Both the position numbers and the translations under genes were made by a program. A stretch of 19,334 nucleotides of DNA, from assembly GCA_043798355.1 (NCBI GenBank), contig JAZDOT010000015.1, positions 1 to 19,334 on the forward strand. The letters are read 5' to 3'. Positions 17,901-19,334 of the stretch are shown piece after piece. The notes under the pieces are model-generated. The model made no database searches. It saw nothing but the letters and a program-made list of their open reading frames with translations, and was not told the origin of the DNA. The DNA comes from JAZDOT01 sp043798355 (GTDB taxonomy: Bacteria; Patescibacteriota; Gracilibacteria; Peribacterales; Peribacteraceae). How positions within the stretch are numbered: the stretch's first letter is position 1; the number at the start of each line of letters is the position of its first letter.

Positions 17901-18977
17901 GTGCTGAGTGGGTGGCCGGTCATCGTCCCGAAGGCTGCGAACGGCGGTCCGATGCTCTTCGAGGGTGCTCTCGCCTCCGGGGATATCGACGGAGACGGCA
18001 TGCGGGAGATCACCGGTATCGCGCGCAGAGCGAAGTGCGGCGGGGCGGGTTGCCCGGTCAGAGTCTATGCATTCCGCATGGACGGGAGTCTGCTTCCGGG
18101 GTGGCCGAAAACGAATGAGCAGGATGAATTTATGATCGATCTCACGAGCCGCCATATGAATACGCCGACCCTGTGCGATCTGGATGGGGACGGAAAGGAT
18201 GAAGTGGCAACGGGGCTCAACAGACTCTTCATTTTCGATGACCAGGATCTTTCCTGGAATGATCGTGCGATCGCCGCCAATACCCAGCCCGTTGTCGCAC
18301 GTTTGCGGGGAGACAGTCAGCCGGATTTTGCTTTGGTCACCTACAATTCCCTGCAGGTCATCGATCGCTTCGCCTCGGATTCCTGGCGGAAGATTCTCAA
18401 TTCCCCTACCTATTTCAATGGTCCCCCGGTCGTTGCGGATATGGACGGGGACGGGATGGCGGAAATGGCGGCGATCGATGCGCCCAATACCATGGCTCCC
18501 GGTCTGTACTCCGCCTACCTGTGGCGTATTCCGGGAAGCAGTATCGCTTCCGCAGATGAGTGGACCATGTTCAGCCATGATCCCGCTCACAGCGGAAACG
18601 GCAGCGGACCGCTTCGGCTCTGCGGCAACGGGAGGATAGATGTTCAGAGTGCTTGTTACCGGGGGGAGGCCTGTGACGATGGTGACGGGGAGGAGGGTGA
18701 CGGCTGCTCGGCAGCCTGTGACGTGGAGCCGGGATGGATGTGTAACGGAGAACCGAGTGTCTGCGGGATCGATCTTGCGCCCCGTGTCCGGCAGCTCATG
18801 GGGCTCGGAGAGACGGAGATTCCCACAGTCCTCCAGCGCCTTCAGTTCCTCTCCGCGATGTTCCATGCCGAAGAGTCCGGAGATCTCCGCTTCGATACCG
18901 ATGCGAATGGCAGCATCGATCGTGCGGATACGCGGATGCTTCTGGATGCGCTTCTCCGGATCATGTCGGGGGCATGA
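14979..18977 (+). CDS. Subtilisin-family (S8) protease with VCBS-like propeller, DUF4215 and dockerin-like end
   Basis: The protein has 1332 residues, with a signal anchor at 15-33 (MIAFIAVLGVVLFFVAESG). Residues 60-215 look like an inhibitor/propeptide region ending in VLIAEPNYAVHAFAVPNDPY. The catalytic domain has Asp252 (VIDTGVDRSHPDLS), His307 (GHGTHVAGT), oxyanion Asn399 (AAGND) and Ser484 (GTSMAAPHVSGLAALVL), so the triad is intact. Cys residues (WGCACN; CGG, CPAG, QYC) suggest extracellular disulfides. Two Ig-like stretches follow (about 545-745), then FG-GAP/VCBS-like repeats at about 770-1190, with seven DLDGDG-type Ca motifs and one degenerate, suiting a propeller. A DUF4215 unit (from 1215) and a single dockerin-like loop (DTDANGSIDRAD, 1306-1317) end it. 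It shares the golvesin-array locus and its DUF4215/dockerin modules but lacks the golvesin-like head. Secreted, probably autoprocessed protease; target unknown. No SD; likely coupled to D. Confidence 0.9.
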   Translation: MLLPRASHWPRLINMIAFIAVLGVVLFFVAESGVLPPKGSLSDTDSIGAEPQDTVHENPVSEDPPPEIFSDTILIKLAPSAASAVTADGKISALGSKDLSLLNTELRSAGMLSMEPLLSKARKKKLRSISPVRIGKKAPADALALLRSQDELSQWQRVRLVSRAKRKRLGEKDEGYSAIQRTIQKLRKNPNVLIAEPNYAVHAFAVPNDPYFASSGAWGQSYDDLWGLKKTNAVGAWDITTGSEDIVVAVIDTGVDRSHPDLSANMWTNSGEIPGNGVDDDGNTYIDDVRGWDWVGADSDPMDDMGHGTHVAGTIAAVGNNALGVTGMSWKSKIMALKFLDAGGGGDLADGIAAMMYAADMGADVINSSWGCACNSAMMDDAVKYAHAKGAVVVTAAGNDARDALTFSPASADDTITVGATNVNDASACFSNFGPKIDVTAPGGDADRCGGIQDFILSLRASNNPMCPAGATVGGQYCIARGTSMAAPHVSGLAALVLSANPALTNEEVRQILRLSVDDLGASGRDDTFGYGRINAQKAVQLALQPLPLSPIMTSPASRSLLTSATLPVTGSVSGAGFARYFVELGRGSAPTEWTLLAASTVQPVQDGVLAQLDSSALQDGTYTIRLSAENTAGVVTHFQVFDLEVDLFDEEIQSPAGLIPLSTIEIHGSAETRNGMPFGNYALEWGQGQSPASWSTEGISLMNGGTVSRADGLLGTWDTSSFQSGKYSLRLTVTSATGRLAQVVSVVAVDPDILPGWPKTFWWGSGVVSYKPQPLPSFVDLDGDGNKEVIYVWPDGKVHAYRQDGSAVPGFPFAVQEGDDGLNFGVNAVDLDGNGTEEIIATSKKYIYIIRNDGSAYPGWSDRKLSLQQNAYDSTPGIADLDQDGVQEIVVREYFTQTDRSELTLHAFRLDGTEADGFPRTILFPPTAVSNAPDTIWPSLHGAPSISDLDGDGKSEILFAIADRIFVTDHHGAVLSGWPVIVPKAANGGPMLFEGALASGDIDGDGMREITGIARRAKCGGAGCPVRVYAFRMDGSLLPGWPKTNEQDEFMIDLTSRHMNTPTLCDLDGDGKDEVATGLNRLFIFDDQDLSWNDRAIAANTQPVVARLRGDSQPDFALVTYNSLQVIDRFASDSWRKILNSPTYFNGPPVVADMDGDGMAEMAAIDAPNTMAPGLYSAYLWRIPGSSIASADEWTMFSHDPAHSGNGSGPLRLCGNGRIDVQSACYRGEACDDGDGEEGDGCSAACDVEPGWMCNGEPSVCGIDLAPRVRQLMGLGETEIPTVLQRLQFLSAMFHAEESGDLRFDTDANGSIDRADTRMLLDALLRIMSGA

Positions 18978-19011
18978 CGAAAGCCGCCGGATGGTACGAT
19001 TGAGGTCGGGA

Positions 19012-19040
19012 GGAACTATTGTTCCAATTTTAAAATATTT
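19012..19040 (+). terminator. Weak candidate terminator after the subtilase gene
   Basis: GGAAC (19012-19016) pairs with GTTCC (19021-19025) over a TATT loop, followed by an A/T-rich stretch ending in a T run. The stem is only 5 bp, so termination is uncertain. Confidence 0.3.
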
Positions 19041-19070
19041 TTTGACAATGGTATTTTATAGAAAAAGCTT

Positions 19071-19095
19071 TTTGATCATGCGCTTGCAGTACAAT
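19071..19095 (+). promoter_or_regulatory. Shared upstream element / candidate promoter of paralog E
   Basis: TTTGA, 14 bp, then TACAAT (19090-19095), with CATGCGCTTGCAG just upstream, nearly the same as before paralog C. The AT-rich block at 19026-19070 may act as an UP-like region. Confidence 0.5.
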
Positions 19096-19131
19096 GACCG
19101 TTGAACCGGCTCATCCACTTCACCTTTCTCT

Positions 19132-19334
19132 ATGGCAAAACCTTCATCCTCCCGCTTCACTCCGTTCCTCTTCCTCGGTGTCATCGGCTTCGTCGCGGTC
19201 GCGACTACTTCTCTCTCGCTCTGGGAAACATCTTCCCCGCCGACAGGGTATCTCACGCCGGAGGAAGTTTTTTCGGTCACGATCGATAATCGCTCTCCGC
19301 GCCCTGCATTCAAACGCTTCGGAGCGTGGTATCG
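19132..19334 (+). CDS. Paralog E: start of a fifth golvesin-like-head protein (3' end outside window)
   Basis: The visible 67 residues begin MAKPSSSRFTPFLFLGVIGF, a basic leader and membrane segment matching the SSRFTPLLFWG-IVLVAL block of the other heads. Then SVTIDNRSPRPAFKRFGAWYR aligns with DHHSPRPAFKLFGPWYR. It is more diverged than the other four, with no RGQVQP linker. The tail is beyond the window. No SD; the leader ends CACCTTTCTCT. The ATG at 19132 aligns with the other chosen starts. Confidence 0.75.
   Translation, partial: MAKPSSSRFTPFLFLGVIGFVAVATTSLSLWETSSPPTGYLTPEEVFSVTIDNRSPRPAFKRFGAWY

Noticed and set aside
17796..18866. A 356-codon open frame on the minus strand opposite the subtilase propeller region
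   Set aside because: It mirrors the repetitive DGDG coding of the real gene and shows no recognisable domain or start context.
19042..19047. Perfect TTGACA as a -35 for paralog E
   Set aside because: No -10 lies at 16-18 bp; the shared TACAAT is 42 bp further on, so it is probably chance in an AT-rich stretch.
1..19334. Recoded UGA (Gly) as in some Gracilibacteria
   Set aside because: TGA ends several genes at their expected family ends (for example 4375-4377, 14037-14039, 18975-18977) and does not occur in frame inside them.

Overview
The window reads as part of a bacterial accessory region that encodes extracellular proteins. All complete genes are on the + strand. TGA is used as an ordinary stop, so the UGA=Gly code of some Gracilibacteria does not apply. 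DUF4215-type Cys-rich repeats, Ser-rich linkers, dockerin-like Ca loops, few Shine-Dalgarno sites and a large secreted-protein repertoire would suit a Patescibacteria/CPR genome (Peregrinibacteria- or Peribacteria-like). That assignment is inference from style; no taxonomic marker gene is present.

Layout. Positions 1-704 hold the 3' end of a DUF4215 Cys-rich surface protein with a C-terminal membrane anchor. Three unrelated genes follow: a polytopic GT-C-like membrane protein (727-2055), an RsuA/RluB-family 23S/16S rRNA pseudouridine synthase with an unusual low-complexity insertion (2110-2907), and a beta-CASP metallo-beta-lactamase-fold ribonuclease-like hydrolase (2962-4377).

From about 4400 to the right edge lies an array of paralogous surface proteins: A (4479-7463), B (7569-11555), C (11700-14039), D (14195-14971) and E (from 19132, cut by the edge). 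A to D share a near-constant N-terminal head of about 180 residues: a short basic leader, one transmembrane segment and a golvesin/xanthan-lyase-CBD-like beta-sandwich. The visible start of E matches the same head. The heads of A to D are joined to completely different tails. A has DUF4215, CARDB-like, a degenerate protease-like motif and an F5/8 discoidin-like domain. B has a metzincin-like protease, a helical region and a second HExxH motif. C has a Ser-rich linker and a probable beta-rich tail. D has a dockerin-like EF-hand pair. D is followed after 7 bp by a large subtilisin-family protease (14979-18977) with a VCBS/FG-GAP propeller, a DUF4215 repeat and a dockerin-like end, so these two are probably one transcript. 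A, C, D and E share a spaced upstream element (TTTGA-N14-TACAAT, or close to it) ahead of SD-less leaders.

The heads are mosaic at nucleotide level: D matches B exactly over 92 bp, D is closer to A in the next stretch, and A matches B with 2 mismatches in 149 bp after that. This points to recombination or gene conversion among copies. The overall picture is a constant-head/variable-tail family of anchored extracellular proteins, including three protease-related members, plausibly working at the cell surface on neighbouring cells or polymers (inference). There is no gene-free stretch over 300 bp; intergenic gaps are 22-156 bp. I saw no tRNA, rRNA, CRISPR, transposase or integrase.
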